Of a stretch of DNA of 64,000 nt, positions 8,389-17,581 are shown piece after piece (positions within the stretch are counted from its first letter, which is position 1; each line of letters starts with the position of its first letter). The translations under genes were made by a program, and so were the position numbers. This DNA comes from Nonomuraea fuscirosea. GTDB taxonomy: Bacteria; Actinomycetota; Actinomycetes; Streptosporangiales; Streptosporangiaceae. The notes below the pieces were generated by a model. That model was not told the DNA's origin, ran no database searches, and saw only the letters and a list, made by a program, of their open reading frames with translations. The DNA lies in assembly GCF_003001935.1 (NCBI RefSeq), contig NZ_PVNG01000011.1:124001-188000 (forward strand). Reading direction: 5' to 3'.

Positions 8389-10203
8389 ATGAGGAAATGG
8401 TTCGCACGCCTGGCTGCGCTGGGCGTCGCGCTATTAGTGGCCGGTCAGGGCGCCACGGCGGCCCTAGCCCAGGACCCGGCGGCGGGGAAGAAGATCGTGC
8501 GGGTGGGCGCGACGCAGTCGATGGACTCGATGAACCCGTTCATCGCGGTCCGCCTGGTCTCCACGTCGATCCACCGCTGGATGTACGGCTACCTCACGGT
8601 GCCCGACTCCAAGACGCTTCAGCCCAGCCCCGACCTGGCCGAGTCGTGGACCACGTCGGAGGACGGGCTCACCTGGACGTTCAAGATCCGCGCGGCCAAG
8701 TGGTCCGACGGCAAGCCCGTCACCGCCGACGACGCGGCCTGGACGTTCAACAAGATGATGACCGACGAGGCCGCCAAGACCGCGAACGGCCCCGCGGTGG
8801 AGAACTTCGAGAGCGTCACGGCCAGCGGCCAGGACCTGACGATCAAGCTCAAGTCCCCGCAGGCCAGCATGCTGGAGAACCCGGTCCCGATCATGCCCAA
8901 GCATGTCTGGGAGTCGGTCACCGACATGGCCAACTACGACGCGGAGAAGTACCCGTCGGTCAGCAGCGGCCCGTACATCGCGGTCGAGCACAAGAAGGAC
9001 CAGTACGTCAAACTGCAGGCCAACCCCAACTACTGGCGCGGCAAGCCCAAGATCGACGAACTGCAGGTCGTCTTCTACGACAACCCGCAGGCCGCCATCG
9101 CCGGGCTCAAGACGGGTGACATCGACCTGCTCGGCCGGATGACCCCGCAGGAGTTCGAGGCCATCCAGAACGACCCCAACATCGAGGCCTGGAACACCCA
9201 GGGCCGGCGCGCTTCGTACCTGCAGATCAACCACGGCGCCACCACGACCGACGACAAGTCCGTCGGCGACGGTCACCCCGCGCTGAAGGACCTCAAGGTC
9301 CGTCAGGCCCTGCACTACGCCATCGACAAGCAGAAGCTGGTCGACGAGGTGCAGAACGGCCTGGCCAAGCCCGCCGACGGCTCGATCGTGCCGCCGATCT
9401 ACAAGGAGTTCTTCTGGGAGGCCGGCGGCGAGGAGAAGGTCTCCTACGACCCCGCCAAGGCCAACAAGATCCTCGACGACGCCGGCTACAAGAAGGGCGC
9501 CGACGGCGTCCGCACGATGCCCGACGGTGACCGCAAGCTGGAGTTCCGCTTCACCATCCACACCGAGACGCCGATCGAGGACAAGCTGGCCGAGTACCTG
9601 ACGGCCTTCTTCAAGGAGATCGGCATCACGCTCACCACGGTGAAGCTCGAGTCGAGCAAGTTCACCGAGGAGACCGGCGTCACCGGCAACTTCGACATCG
9701 CGATCAGCGGCTGGTCGGTCAACCCCGACCCCGAAGAGGTCATGGCCACCCACCTGTGCAGCCGCAGGCCGGCCCCCAACGGCGAGGGCGGCGGCACCGA
9801 GTCGTTCTTCTGCGACGACACCTTCGAGCAGCTCTACAAGGACCAGCTCAAGGAGCTCGACCGGACCAAGCGGGTCGACCTGCTCAAGCAGATGCAGGAA
9901 CGCCTCTACACGCAGGCGCCGATCATCGCGATCTACTACACCAACGACCTTGAGGGCTACCGCAAGGACAAGATCACCAGCATCACCCCGATCCCCGAGG
10001 ACAAGGGTCTGCTCTACGGCGGCAGCGGCTACTGGCCGTTCTACACCGTGGACGCCAAGGCGACGGGGGGCAGCGCCACCGGCGCCGAGGGCGGCTCCAA
10101 CACGGGGCTGATCGCCGGCGTCGTCGGCGGCGTGGTGGTCATCGGACTCGCGGCGTTCTTCCTGACCAGGCGGCGCAAGGCCGTCGCCGACGAACGCGAA
10201 TGA
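8389..10203 (+). CDS. ABC transporter substrate-binding protein (family 5) with C-terminal membrane anchor
   Basis: The extracellular binding subunit of a peptide/nickel-type importer, 604 residues. A Sec signal peptide (MRKWFARLAALGVALLVAG, cut near ALAQD) has no lipobox cysteine. The SBP_bac_5 domain fills residues ~35-545 (ADSWT-like LAESWTTSEDGLTWTFKIR, then QALHYAIDKQKLV, then DLLKQMQERLYTQAPIIAIY). The end is atypical: a Gly/Ser/Thr linker, one hydrophobic helix (TGLIAGVVGGVVVIGLAAFF) and an RRRK tail, so the protein is probably held by a C-terminal anchor rather than a lipid. AAGGTGAGG serves as RBS. First gene of a five-gene operon; its stop overlaps the next ATG. Confidence 0.92.
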   Translation: MRKWFARLAALGVALLVAGQGATAALAQDPAAGKKIVRVGATQSMDSMNPFIAVRLVSTSIHRWMYGYLTVPDSKTLQPSPDLAESWTTSEDGLTWTFKIRAAKWSDGKPVTADDAAWTFNKMMTDEAAKTANGPAVENFESVTASGQDLTIKLKSPQASMLENPVPIMPKHVWESVTDMANYDAEKYPSVSSGPYIAVEHKKDQYVKLQANPNYWRGKPKIDELQVVFYDNPQAAIAGLKTGDIDLLGRMTPQEFEAIQNDPNIEAWNTQGRRASYLQINHGATTTDDKSVGDGHPALKDLKVRQALHYAIDKQKLVDEVQNGLAKPADGSIVPPIYKEFFWEAGGEEKVSYDPAKANKILDDAGYKKGADGVRTMPDGDRKLEFRFTIHTETPIEDKLAEYLTAFFKEIGITLTTVKLESSKFTEETGVTGNFDIAISGWSVNPDPEEVMATHLCSRRPAPNGEGGGTESFFCDDTFEQLYKDQLKELDRTKRVDLLKQMQERLYTQAPIIAIYYTNDLEGYRKDKITSITPIPEDKGLLYGGSGYWPFYTVDAKATGGSATGAEGGSNTGLIAGVVGGVVVIGLAAFFLTRRRKAVADERE

Positions 10204-11258
10204 CCACACCGCTCGAAACGACAGAGCCCGCCGCCGCCCAGGCGGCGGCGGGCGCTGGCGATGAGCGCCCCGCCTGGCGCGGTACGCTGCGGTACGCGCT
10301 GGCCAAGGCCGGCGGGGCGCTGTTCAGCATCGCCATGGTGATCGTCGGCACGTTCTTCCTGTTCCGGCTGCTGCCCGGCGATCCCGTGCGCAACATGGCC
10401 CAGGGCCGCAACATGACCCCGGCCCAGCTCGACCTCGAACGCCACCGGCTCGGCCTCGACAAGTCGCTGATCCAGCAGTTCTTCGACTTCGTCGGTGACA
10501 CGCTCAGGCTCGACCTCGGCATGTCGTACGAGTACAAGCGGCCCGTCCTCGACCTGATCGGCGAGCGGCTCGGCCCCACACTGCTGCTGGCCGGCACCGG
10601 CCTGGTGATCGCCGTCAGCCTCGGCATCTGGCAGGGCACCCGCGCCGGCTGGCGGCACGGCAGCCGCTTCGACCGCTTCTCCACCGCCACGTCGCTGCTG
10701 CTCTGGTCGGTGCCCACGTTCTGGCTCGGCCTGCTGCTCATGATGGTCTTCGGCGTCGGCGTCGGGCCCATCCCCGGGATCTTCCCCTTCCGCGGCATCG
10801 AGAGCGTGGACGCGCCCGACGGGTTCGCGTACGTGCTCGACGTGGCCTCCCACATGGTGCTGCCGTGCCTGACGCTGGTCGCCGTGGTCTACGCGCAGTA
10901 CCTGCTCGTCATGCGTTCCTCGCTGGTCGAGGAGATCAGCCAGGACTACGTCACCGTGGCCCGCGCCAAGGGGCTGCGCGACGACGAGGTACGCCGCCGG
11001 CACGCCGTGCCCAACGCCCTGCTGCCCACGGTGACGCTCGTGTTCATGCGCATCGGCTTCGTGGTCGGCGGTGCGGTCACCGTCGAGACGATCTACACCT
11101 GGCCCGGTCTCGGGCAGCTGTTCTACGAGGCGGTCAGTGTGCCCGACTTCACGCTCATGCAAGGGACGTTCATGCTCATCACGGTGGCCGTCATCGTCAT
11201 GAACACGCTGGCCGACGTGGCGTACCACATCCTCGACCCGAGGGTGAGGTCGGCGTGA
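10200..11258 (+). CDS. ABC transporter permease, DppB/OppB-like
   Basis: Inner-membrane permease of 352 residues for the peptide-type importer. After a ~35-residue cytoplasmic N-terminus come six predicted helices. GDPVRNMAQGRNMTPAQLD is the family extracellular loop, and the EAA coupling motif appears as DYVTVARAKGLRDDEVRRRH before the last helices. It overlaps the binding protein by ATGA and the second permease by GTGA, so all are probably translated in a coupled way. Its partner is the following gene; the substrate is likely an oligopeptide, but this is not provable from sequence. Confidence 0.93.
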   Translation: MTTPLETTEPAAAQAAAGAGDERPAWRGTLRYALAKAGGALFSIAMVIVGTFFLFRLLPGDPVRNMAQGRNMTPAQLDLERHRLGLDKSLIQQFFDFVGDTLRLDLGMSYEYKRPVLDLIGERLGPTLLLAGTGLVIAVSLGIWQGTRAGWRHGSRFDRFSTATSLLLWSVPTFWLGLLLMMVFGVGVGPIPGIFPFRGIESVDAPDGFAYVLDVASHMVLPCLTLVAVVYAQYLLVMRSSLVEEISQDYVTVARAKGLRDDEVRRRHAVPNALLPTVTLVFMRIGFVVGGAVTVETIYTWPGLGQLFYEAVSVPDFTLMQGTFMLITVAVIVMNTLADVAYHILDPRVRSA

Positions 11259-12136
11259 CCAGTGTCGCCGCGGCCCGCAGGAAACTGGCGCTCAGCCGGT
11301 TCTGGGGCGAATACCGCCGCCACCGCGCCGGAGTGGCCGGCCTCGTGATCCTCGTCGCTGCCGTGCTGCTCGCGCTGATCGCCCCGCTGTTCATCGGCGA
11401 CGAGGTGACCAGCGTGGTCGAGAGCGTCGGCGAGAAGTTCGCGCCCCCGAGCCTCGGCGAGCCGTTCGGTACCGACGAGTCGGGCCGCTCCATCCTGCTC
11501 ATGGTGTGGTGGGGCTCGCGCACGTCCCTGCTCATCGGCTTCCTGGCCGCGCTGCTCAGCATCGTGATCGGCCTGGTGCTGGGCGTCGCCGCCGGCCACT
11601 TCCGCGGCTGGGCGGGCGCCGCCCTGATGCGGGTGACCGACTGGTTCCTCGTGCTCCCCTCGCTGGTCACGGCTCTCGTGCTGGCGGCCATCCTGGGCGG
11701 CAGCACCTGGACGATCATCATGGCCATCGGCATCACCACCTGGCCGTCCACCGCCCGCCTGATCAGGGCCCAGACGCTCGCCGTGGAGGCCAGGCCGTAC
11801 ATCGAGCGCTCCAAGGCGCTCGGCGGCGGCCACTGGCACATCACCACCCGCCACGTCCTGCCGAACGTGGCGCCGCTGCTGCTGGCCAGCACCACGCTGG
11901 AGGTGGCCAGCGCCATCGTGACCGAGTCCACCCTCGCCTTCCTCGGCGCCAGCTCCAACCGGACCTCCTGGGGCACCATGCTGCGGGCCTCGTACGACTT
12001 CGGCGCGGCCACGCAGGGCGCATGGTGGTACATCCTCATCCCCGGCCTGGCCATCCTCGCCGTCGTCATGGCGTTCACCCTGGTCGGGCGGGCGCTGGAA
12101 GCGGTGCTGAACCCCAGGCTCAGGAGGGCCGCGTGA
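11255..12136 (+). CDS. ABC transporter permease, DppC/OppC-like
   Basis: Second permease, 293 residues, starting at the GTG that overlaps the previous stop codon. It has the family N-terminus (RFWGEYRRHRAGVAGLVIL), the conserved EPFGTDESGRSILLMVWWG segment and the EAA loop PYIERSKALGGGHWHITTRH. Six helices are predicted. The final codons (LRRAA) and the stop lie inside the first copy of a 27-bp tandem duplication that also carries the RBS and GTG of the next gene. Confidence 0.93.
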   Translation: MTSVAAARRKLALSRFWGEYRRHRAGVAGLVILVAAVLLALIAPLFIGDEVTSVVESVGEKFAPPSLGEPFGTDESGRSILLMVWWGSRTSLLIGFLAALLSIVIGLVLGVAAGHFRGWAGAALMRVTDWFLVLPSLVTALVLAAILGGSTWTIIMAIGITTWPSTARLIRAQTLAVEARPYIERSKALGGGHWHITTRHVLPNVAPLLLASTTLEVASAIVTESTLAFLGASSNRTSWGTMLRASYDFGAATQGAWWYILIPGLAILAVVMAFTLVGRALEAVLNPRLRRAA

Positions 12137-12169
12137 CCGAGCAGGCTCAGGAGGGCCGCGTGACCGAGC
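12116..12169 (+). repeat. Exact 27-bp tandem duplication over a stop/start junction
   Basis: Positions 12116-12142 and 12143-12169 are identical. Each copy contains CAGGAGGG (RBS), GTG and an adjoining TGA in another frame. The first GTGA is the real stop of the permease. The second copy keeps frame (27 = 9 codons) and adds residues VTEQAQEGR to the ATPase or offers a second start. Confidence 0.97.
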
Positions 12170-13206
12170 ACGACGAGGCGACGCGGCCGGTGAGCCTGCT
12201 CGAACTCGATGACGTGTCAGTGACCTACCGCATCGCCTCGGGCGAGGTGCCCGCCGTGCGCGGGGTGTCGCTGACCCTCGACTCCGGAGCGGCACTCGGA
12301 GTCGCCGGCGAGTCGGGATCCGGCAAATCGACGCTGGCCATGGCGCTGCTCCGGCTCCTGCCCCGGGACGCGCGGGTCGGTGGCCGGATCCTGCTCGACG
12401 GCGAAGACGTGCTCGCCATGAAGTGGGGCCGCATGCGCGCCGTACGGTGGGCCGAGGCGTCCATCGTCTTCCAGGGCGCCCAGCACGGCCTCAACCCCGT
12501 GCGCAGGATCGGCGACCAGATCGCCGAGCCGCTGCTCGTGCACGGCCTGGCCAAGCCGGACGCCGCCCGCAAGCGCGTGGCCGAACTGCTCGACCAGGTC
12601 GGCCTGCCCGCCTGGCGGGCGCGCAGCTACCCGCACGAGCTGTCCGGCGGGCAGCGGCAGCGCGTCATGATCGCGATGGCCCTGGCCTGCTCGCCGCGCC
12701 TGATCATCGCCGACGAGCCGACCACCGCGCTCGACGTGATGGTCCAGGCCCAGGTGCTGAGCCTGATCAAGGAACTGATCGCCGAGCACGGGATCTCCCT
12801 GATCATGATCTCGCACGACCTGTCCGTGCTGGCGGACGTCTGCGACCGGCTCGCGGTCATGTACGCCGGCCGCGTCGTCGAACACGGCCCGTCCGCCGAG
12901 GTCTTCCACAAGGCCGAACACCCCTACAGCCGGGCCCTGGCCGCGGCCTTCCCGACCGTGGGCGACCCGGTGTCGCGGATGGCCCCCAAGGGCCTCGGGG
13001 GCGACCCGCCCGACCCCATGCAGTTGCCCGGGGGGTGCTCGTTCCATCCGCGCTGCCCGGTGGCGCTGGACGAATGCTCGACCCTGGACGTCCAGCTGTG
13101 GCCGGCGGGGCCGGCTCGCGCGGCCGCCTGCGTACACGTCAGGCCCACGGCGCCTTCAGACCCGGAGCAGGACGTCGAGGCGAAGAAGGAGGAGGAGTCC
13201 TCATGA
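12133..13206 (+). CDS. ABC transporter ATP-binding protein, DppD/OppD-like
   Basis: First of two ATPases, about 357 residues. Walker A is GESGSGKST, the signature is LSGGQRQRV, Walker B is [13 protein letters not shown] and the switch histidine lies in MISHDLSVL. The C-terminal oligopeptide extension has the cysteine motif [15 protein letters not shown], typical of this subfamily and able to bind an Fe-S cluster in homologues. Two GTG starts exist (12133, 12160), each with its own AGGAGG, because of the 27-bp duplication. The upstream one overlaps the permease stop and is annotated. Confidence 0.93.
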   Translation: MTEQAQEGRVTEHDEATRPVSLLELDDVSVTYRIASGEVPAVRGVSLTLDSGAALGVAGESGSGKSTLAMALLRLLPRDARVGGRILLDGEDVLAMKWGRMRAVRWAEASIVFQGAQHGLNPVRRIGDQIAEPLLVHGLAKPDAARKRVAELLDQVGLPAWRARSYPHELSGGQRQRVMIAMALACSPRLIIADEPTTALDVMVQAQVLSLIKELIAEHGISLIMISHDLSVLADVCDRLAVMYAGRVVEHGPSAEVFHKAEHPYSRALAAAFPTVGDPVSRMAPKGLGGDPPDPMQLPGGCSFHPRCPVALDECSTLDVQLWPAGPARAAACVHVRPTAPSDPEQDVEAKKEEESS

Positions 13207-14207
13207 CCGAGACGCAGACCGCCGCCGACGCGGTCGCGACCACGCGGCCGACCCTGCTGGAGGCCCGCGACCTGCACGTCGAGTTCTCCTCCCGAGGCCG
13301 GCGGGCCCGTGCCGTGGACGGCGTGAACCTCGCCATCGGCGCGGGCGAGATCGTCGCCCTCGTCGGCGAGTCCGGCTGCGGCAAGACCACGCTCGCCCGT
13401 ACGCTGCTCGGCCTCGAACGCCCCACTTCCGGCGAGGTCCGCTACGACGGCGACGTCCTGAACTACAGCTCGAAGGCGCTCAAGGAGTACCGCAGGCAGG
13501 TGCAGCTCGTCCTCCAGGACCCGACCGGCTCGCTCAACCCCCGGCACACGGTGTACGAGGCCGTCGCCGAGGGCGCGCGCATCCACGGCCTGCCGGACGA
13601 GCAGGAGGTCGTGACCAGCGCCCTGTCCAGGGCCGGACTGCGACCGCCCGACCGGTTCTTCCTGCGCTACCCGCACGAGCTGTCCGGCGGCCAGCGTCAG
13701 CGCGTGGTGATCGCCGGCGCGCTGGCACTCGACCCGAAGGTCCTCATCGCCGACGAGCCCGTGGCCAGCCTGGACGCCTCCGTACGCGGCGAGATCCTGG
13801 CCCTGCTGCTCAAACTACGCGCCGACCTGGGCCTCTCAGCGCTGGTCGTCACCCATGACCTGGGCCTGGCCTGGAACATCGCCGACCGCGTGGCCGTGAT
13901 GTACCTGGGCAGAATCGTCGAGTCGGGCCCGGTGGAGCAGGTCCTCACCGCGCCACGTCACCCGTACACACAGGCCCTGATGTCGGTACTGCCAGAATCG
14001 CCGGAACGAGTGGTGTTGACCGGCGAACCACCGGACCCGACCAGAATCCCCGGCGGCTGCCGCTTCCACGCCCGCTGCCAGATCCTCGCCTCGGGCAAGG
14101 CCGCCGAAGCCGGAGTGGCCGACCACTGCCGCACCAACCCCCTCCCCATCCTCCCCTCCACCGCAGACGCCCAAGCAGCCTGCTACTACGCCAACAACAC
14201 CACCTGA
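13203..14207 (+). CDS. ABC transporter ATP-binding protein, DppF/OppF-like
   Basis: Second ATPase of the importer, 334 residues, overlapping the previous gene by ATGA and preceded by GGAGGAGG. Walker A is GESGCGKTT, signature LSGGQRQRV, Walker [15 protein letters not shown]-loop VVTHDLGLA. The C-terminal motif is [11 protein letters not shown], but the last two cysteines of the usual four are spaced differently (ADHC, AACYY). With DppD-like it forms the ATPase heterodimer energising the two permeases. Last gene of the operon. Confidence 0.93.
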   Translation: MTETQTAADAVATTRPTLLEARDLHVEFSSRGRRARAVDGVNLAIGAGEIVALVGESGCGKTTLARTLLGLERPTSGEVRYDGDVLNYSSKALKEYRRQVQLVLQDPTGSLNPRHTVYEAVAEGARIHGLPDEQEVVTSALSRAGLRPPDRFFLRYPHELSGGQRQRVVIAGALALDPKVLIADEPVASLDASVRGEILALLLKLRADLGLSALVVTHDLGLAWNIADRVAVMYLGRIVESGPVEQVLTAPRHPYTQALMSVLPESPERVVLTGEPPDPTRIPGGCRFHARCQILASGKAAEAGVADHCRTNPLPILPSTADAQAACYYANNTT

Positions 14208-14211
14208 CCAG

Positions 14212-14317
14212 CCCACCGCCCTGCCGCACCTCGGGCCGACCGGGAAACGACGCCTCTGCCCTGCTCGTATCGACAGGAGGGTGAAAGTTCTGCTCGGCCC
14301 GAGGCGGGTTCGGTGGG
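14212..14317. terminator. Long imperfect inverted repeat between convergent genes
   Basis: CCTCGGGCCGA (14229-14239) pairs exactly with TCGGCCCGAGG (14294-14304), and flanking CCCACCG/CGGTGGG (14212-14218, 14311-14317) extend the pairing. It sits between the ABC operon and the convergent response regulator and may end transcription from both sides. The loop is long, so this is tentative. Confidence 0.35.
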
Positions 14318-14324
14318 GTGGTTG

Positions 14325-14978
14325 TCAGGCGAGGTCGGCGTCGTGGACCAGGATGGCGGCCTGGACGCGGTTGGCCAGGCCCAGCTTGGCCAGCACCCGG
14401 CTGACGTGGGCCTTGACCGTGGCCTCGGTCAGGCGTAGCTCGCGGCCGATCTCGGCGTTGGACAGGCCGCGGGCCAGGGCCCTGATCACGTCCTCCTCGC
14501 GCCCGGTGAGCGCGGCGAGTTGCTTGCGGGCGGCCTGTGCCCGGGAGGGGGCGCGGTCAGCGTAGGAGGAGATCAGGCGCTTGGTGACCGACGGCGAGAG
14601 CATGGCCTGACCCCCGGCCACCGTCCGGACGGCGGAGGCCAGCTCCCGGGGCGGGGTGTCCTTGAGCAGGAACCCGACCGCACCCAGCCGCAGGGCCTCA
14701 TGCACGTATTCGTCCAGGTCGAACGTGGTCAGCATGATCAGCTTGGGCGGCTCGGACTCCGCGAGGAGATGCCGTGCGGCGGTCAGGCCGTCCATGACCG
14801 GCATGCGTACGTCCATCAGCACCACCTCGGGCCGCAGCCGCCGCACAGCCGAGAGGGCCTCGGCACCGTCGCGCGCCTCACCGGCGATGGCGATGTCTCC
14901 CGACGCCTCCAGAATCAGCCGCAACCCGGACCGCACCAACTCCTCGTCGTCCACCAGCAGAACCCTGATCACCCGCAC
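14325..14978 (-). CDS. NarL/LuxR-family response regulator
   Basis: A 217-residue two-component regulator. The receiver domain (1-~120) has the acidic pair DDE at 10-12, the phospho-acceptor Asp56 in VVLMDVRMP and the lysine in FLLKD. A LuxR-type HTH follows (residues ~150-212, LTGREEDVIRALARGLSNAE then LTEATVKAHVSRVLAKLGL). It is transcribed with the sensor kinase at 15169, about 190 bp upstream. GTG at 14978 is used; GTG at 14972 is an equal alternative. Confidence 0.92.
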   Translation of the reverse strand: MRVIRVLLVDDEELVRSGLRLILEASGDIAIAGEARDGAEALSAVRRLRPEVVLMDVRMPVMDGLTAARHLLAESEPPKLIMLTTFDLDEYVHEALRLGAVGFLLKDTPPRELASAVRTVAGGQAMLSPSVTKRLISSYADRAPSRAQAARKQLAALTGREEDVIRALARGLSNAEIGRELRLTEATVKAHVSRVLAKLGLANRVQAAILVHDADLA

Positions 14979-15014
14979 CCCTCACCACGCCCAAGTTTCC
15001 GATCACCGCCGCTC

Positions 15015-15128
15015 CGAGTCTCACTCGGGAGCACACCATCCCGTCCCGTTCGGGCACTCGGTCGGGGTCGTGCCATCCCGCCTCGTTCAGACCCTTCGCC
15101 TGGACCGTCCCGTCCCCGCCGAGTTCGC
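15015..15128 (-). repeat. Degenerate ~37-bp tandem repeats between kinase stop and regulator start
   Basis: Units at about 15015-15054, 15055-15091 and 15092-15128 share a core like CATCCCGYCYCGTTC. They fill the gap between the histidine kinase stop (15169) and the response regulator start (14978), where such pairs normally overlap or nearly so. The copies are diverged, so boundaries are approximate. Confidence 0.5.
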
Positions 15129-15168
15129 TGCTCGCGGTGGGTCGATCGCCGGCGGTGGGTGGGGTGTC

Positions 15169-16305
15169 TCACGGCGGGCTCGTCTCCCTGGACGGGAGTT
15201 TGGCGCTCACCAGGAAGCCGCCGGCGTCGTCCGGGCTGGTGCGCAGGGTGCCGCCGAGCAGTTCGACGCGTTCGCGGAGCCCGACCAGGCCCCAGCCCGC
15301 ACCCGGCACGTCTTCGTGAGGGTCGTGCGGGGCCTGGTTGCGCACTTCGACCTCCAGTTGCCCTGTGCCGTAGCGGATGAGGACGTCGGTGCCGGCGTTT
15401 CCGGCGTGTTTGTGCACGTTGGTGAGGGCTTCCTGGATCACGCGGTACGCGGTCCGCTCCACGGTGGCCTCCACCGGACGCGGCTCGCCCTCGTCGTGCC
15501 TGGTCACCGTGATGCCCAGGGCGCGGGACTGGTCGAGCAGCCGGTCGAGGTCGCCGAGCGTGGGCGGCGGGCGTACGTCGGCGTCGAGCGCCTCCCGCCG
15601 GGGTGAGCGCAGCACGCCGAGCACGTCGCGCAGGTTGGTCAGGGCCTCCCGGCCGATCCCGCCGATCAGGGCGGCGGCCCGCGCGGTCTCCTCGTCGGAC
15701 GTGCGCACCTCCAGCGCCCCGGCGTGCAGCACGATCAGCGACACCCGGTGGGCCACCACGTCGTGCATCTCCCTGGCGATCCTGGCCCGCTCCTGTGTCC
15801 TGGCCTGATCGGCCCGCATGACCTGCTCGCGTTCGAGCCGTTCCGCCCGTTCCTTGGCGGCCTCCAGCACCTCGTGCCTGGCCCTGGCCCACAGGCCGGC
15901 CACCAGCGGCAGGCCCATCACGGCCAGCGCCGTGAGCAGGGCGTTGCCCAGGGACGCGGTCATCATCTCCCGCCGGCCGCCGAACCACCCGCCGGCCAGC
16001 GCCGAGAGGCCGCACACCGCCACACAGCCGCCGCCGTAGGCGAGCAGGCCGCGCCTGCTCAGCGTGCGACCGGCGTGGAACGAGGCCACCAGCAGCGGTG
16101 GCCACATCGCGAGCCAGGCGTACGTGACGGCGCCCACGGCGGCCAGTGGCCACCAGGAGCGCCGGGCGTGCCAGGCGGTCAGGCCCGCGACGGCCGCGAC
16201 CGCGACGAGCACGGGGAGCGGCAGGCTCGACGGCACCCCGCCCTGACCGTGCAGGGTGAGCAGTGAGGCCGCGAAGACTCCGGCGCCGAGCAGAACGAAC
16301 CGCAT
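15169..16305 (-). CDS. NarL-type sensor histidine kinase (HisKA_3)
   Basis: A 378-residue membrane kinase. Four or five hydrophobic helices occupy residues 1-~145, then a coiled linker (RAERLEREQVMRADQARTQE), the dimerisation/phosphoacceptor helix with His181 in REMHDVVAHRVSL, and an HATPase domain with the N box (VIQEALTNVHKHA) and G box (GAGWGLVGLRERV). No extracellular sensor domain is visible. It pairs with the regulator at 14325. ATG 16305 was chosen; GTG 16311 two codons upstream is possible. No RBS is visible before either. Confidence 0.9.
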   Translation of the reverse strand: MRFVLLGAGVFAASLLTLHGQGGVPSSLPLPVLVAVAAVAGLTAWHARRSWWPLAAVGAVTYAWLAMWPPLLVASFHAGRTLSRRGLLAYGGGCVAVCGLSALAGGWFGGRREMMTASLGNALLTALAVMGLPLVAGLWARARHEVLEAAKERAERLEREQVMRADQARTQERARIAREMHDVVAHRVSLIVLHAGALEVRTSDEETARAAALIGGIGREALTNLRDVLGVLRSPRREALDADVRPPPTLGDLDRLLDQSRALGITVTRHDEGEPRPVEATVERTAYRVIQEALTNVHKHAGNAGTDVLIRYGTGQLEVEVRNQAPHDPHEDVPGAGWGLVGLRERVELLGGTLRTSPDDAGGFLVSAKLPSRETSPP

Positions 16306-16414
16306 GGTCACAGGGTAGGGGCAGGGCTGGAGATGGCATGACGACGAAAGTAGTAAGCGGCGGTCGACGATCGGAGCGTCCGCAGGAGCGCCCCTCGCGG
16401 CCAATGTGGAGCCC

Positions 16415-17581
16415 ATGCGTAGAACCCTCACCGTAACGACGGTGGTGTCGCTGAGCGTCCTCGGCCTCACCACCCAAGCCCAAGCCACCGCCCTTTCTCG
16501 CTCGGGGTATCTCGCTGCTTCGGGGCAAGTTGCCCGGACGGCACACTCCTCATTGCCCGCCGACCTCGCCAAGGCAGCGGGTCTGGCTCTGCCTGCCCCG
16601 ACAGGTAAGAGGCCCGTCGGCACGACCGGTCTTCATCTGGTCGACAAGAGCCGCCCCGATCCGTGGAATCCGGAGGCGAAGGAGCGGGAGCTGCTCGTCT
16701 CGCTCTGGTATCCGGCGAAGAAGGCCACCGGCAGGCGGGCCCCGTACATGACCGCGGCGGAGTCGCAGGCCGTGCTCAAGGACTATCCCGTGACGGACAA
16801 GGACGCCCTGGCCGGGGTCAGGACGCATGCCAGGGTCGACGCCCGGCCGGTGGGCGGGCGGCGGCCGCTGGTCGTCATGTCGCCGGGGTTCAGCTTCCCG
16901 CGCGCCACCCTGACCTCGCTGGCAGAAGACTTCGCCAGCAGGGGATACCTGGTCGCGGCCATCGAGCACACGTACGAGTCGGTCGGCACCACCTTCCCCG
17001 ACGGCCGCACCACCTCCTGCCTGGCCTGCGTGAAGGGGCAGGACAACGGGAAGGTGGCGGCGAGCCGGGTGAAGGACGTGCGGTTCGTGCTCGACCGTCT
17101 GATCGACGGCCGCTGGGGCAGGGCCATCGACCGGTCGAAGATCGCCATGGTGGGTCACTCGATCGGCGGGCACGCCACCGCCCAGACCATGCTCACCGAG
17201 CCCAGGATCAAGGCCGGCGTGAACCTGGACGGCTCGTTCGAGCTGACCGAGCCGATCAAGCGGCCGTTCATGCTGGTCGGGACGGCCAGCGGGCACACGC
17301 CGGAGGACGAGAAGTGGCGGCAGGCGTGGGCCCGCTTCACCGGCTGGAAGCGGTGGATCACGGTGCGGGGCACCGACCACTCGGCGTTCGTCGACTACGC
17401 CGTGCTCAGGCCGGCGCTGGGGCTGCCGGCGCAGGAGCTCGACGGCGCACGGGCCCTGGAGATCACCCGCGCCCACCTCGCGGGCTTCCTCGACCTGCAC
17501 CTGAGGGGCAAGCGGACCCCGGTCAAGAAGTATCCCGAGGTCACCGATCACACCCGGAACGCCTCAGCGGCGGCCCACTGA
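16415..17581 (+). CDS. Secreted alpha/beta hydrolase (PAF-acetylhydrolase isoform II/dienelactone hydrolase-like)
   Basis: About 388 residues, exported: the N-terminus (MRRTLTVTTVVSLSVLGLTT) is a signal peptide ending near AQATA. The nucleophile is the serine in MVGHSIGGHAT, the acidic residue probably lies in NLDGSF and the histidine in GTDHSAF. Layout and the SPGFSFPRATLT oxyanion region resemble platelet-activating-factor acetylhydrolase-like lipases and Streptomyces cutinase-like hydrolases. The last codons (ending TRNASAAAH) lie antisense to a duplicated tail of the neighbouring NmrA gene, so its C-terminus may have been acquired by that duplication. GTG 16406 is an alternative start. 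Confidence 0.85.
   Translation: MRRTLTVTTVVSLSVLGLTTQAQATALSRSGYLAASGQVARTAHSSLPADLAKAAGLALPAPTGKRPVGTTGLHLVDKSRPDPWNPEAKERELLVSLWYPAKKATGRRAPYMTAAESQAVLKDYPVTDKDALAGVRTHARVDARPVGGRRPLVVMSPGFSFPRATLTSLAEDFASRGYLVAAIEHTYESVGTTFPDGRTTSCLACVKGQDNGKVAASRVKDVRFVLDRLIDGRWGRAIDRSKIAMVGHSIGGHATAQTMLTEPRIKAGVNLDGSFELTEPIKRPFMLVGTASGHTPEDEKWRQAWARFTGWKRWITVRGTDHSAFVDYAVLRPALGLPAQELDGARALEITRAHLAGFLDLHLRGKRTPVKKYPEVTDHTRNASAAAH

Noticed and set aside
8464-10209. 581-codon open frame opposite the substrate-binding protein
   Set aside because: High-GC shadow frame: composition rich in Val/Gly/Arg/Leu with no motif, while the plus strand has a complete SBP_bac_5 protein.
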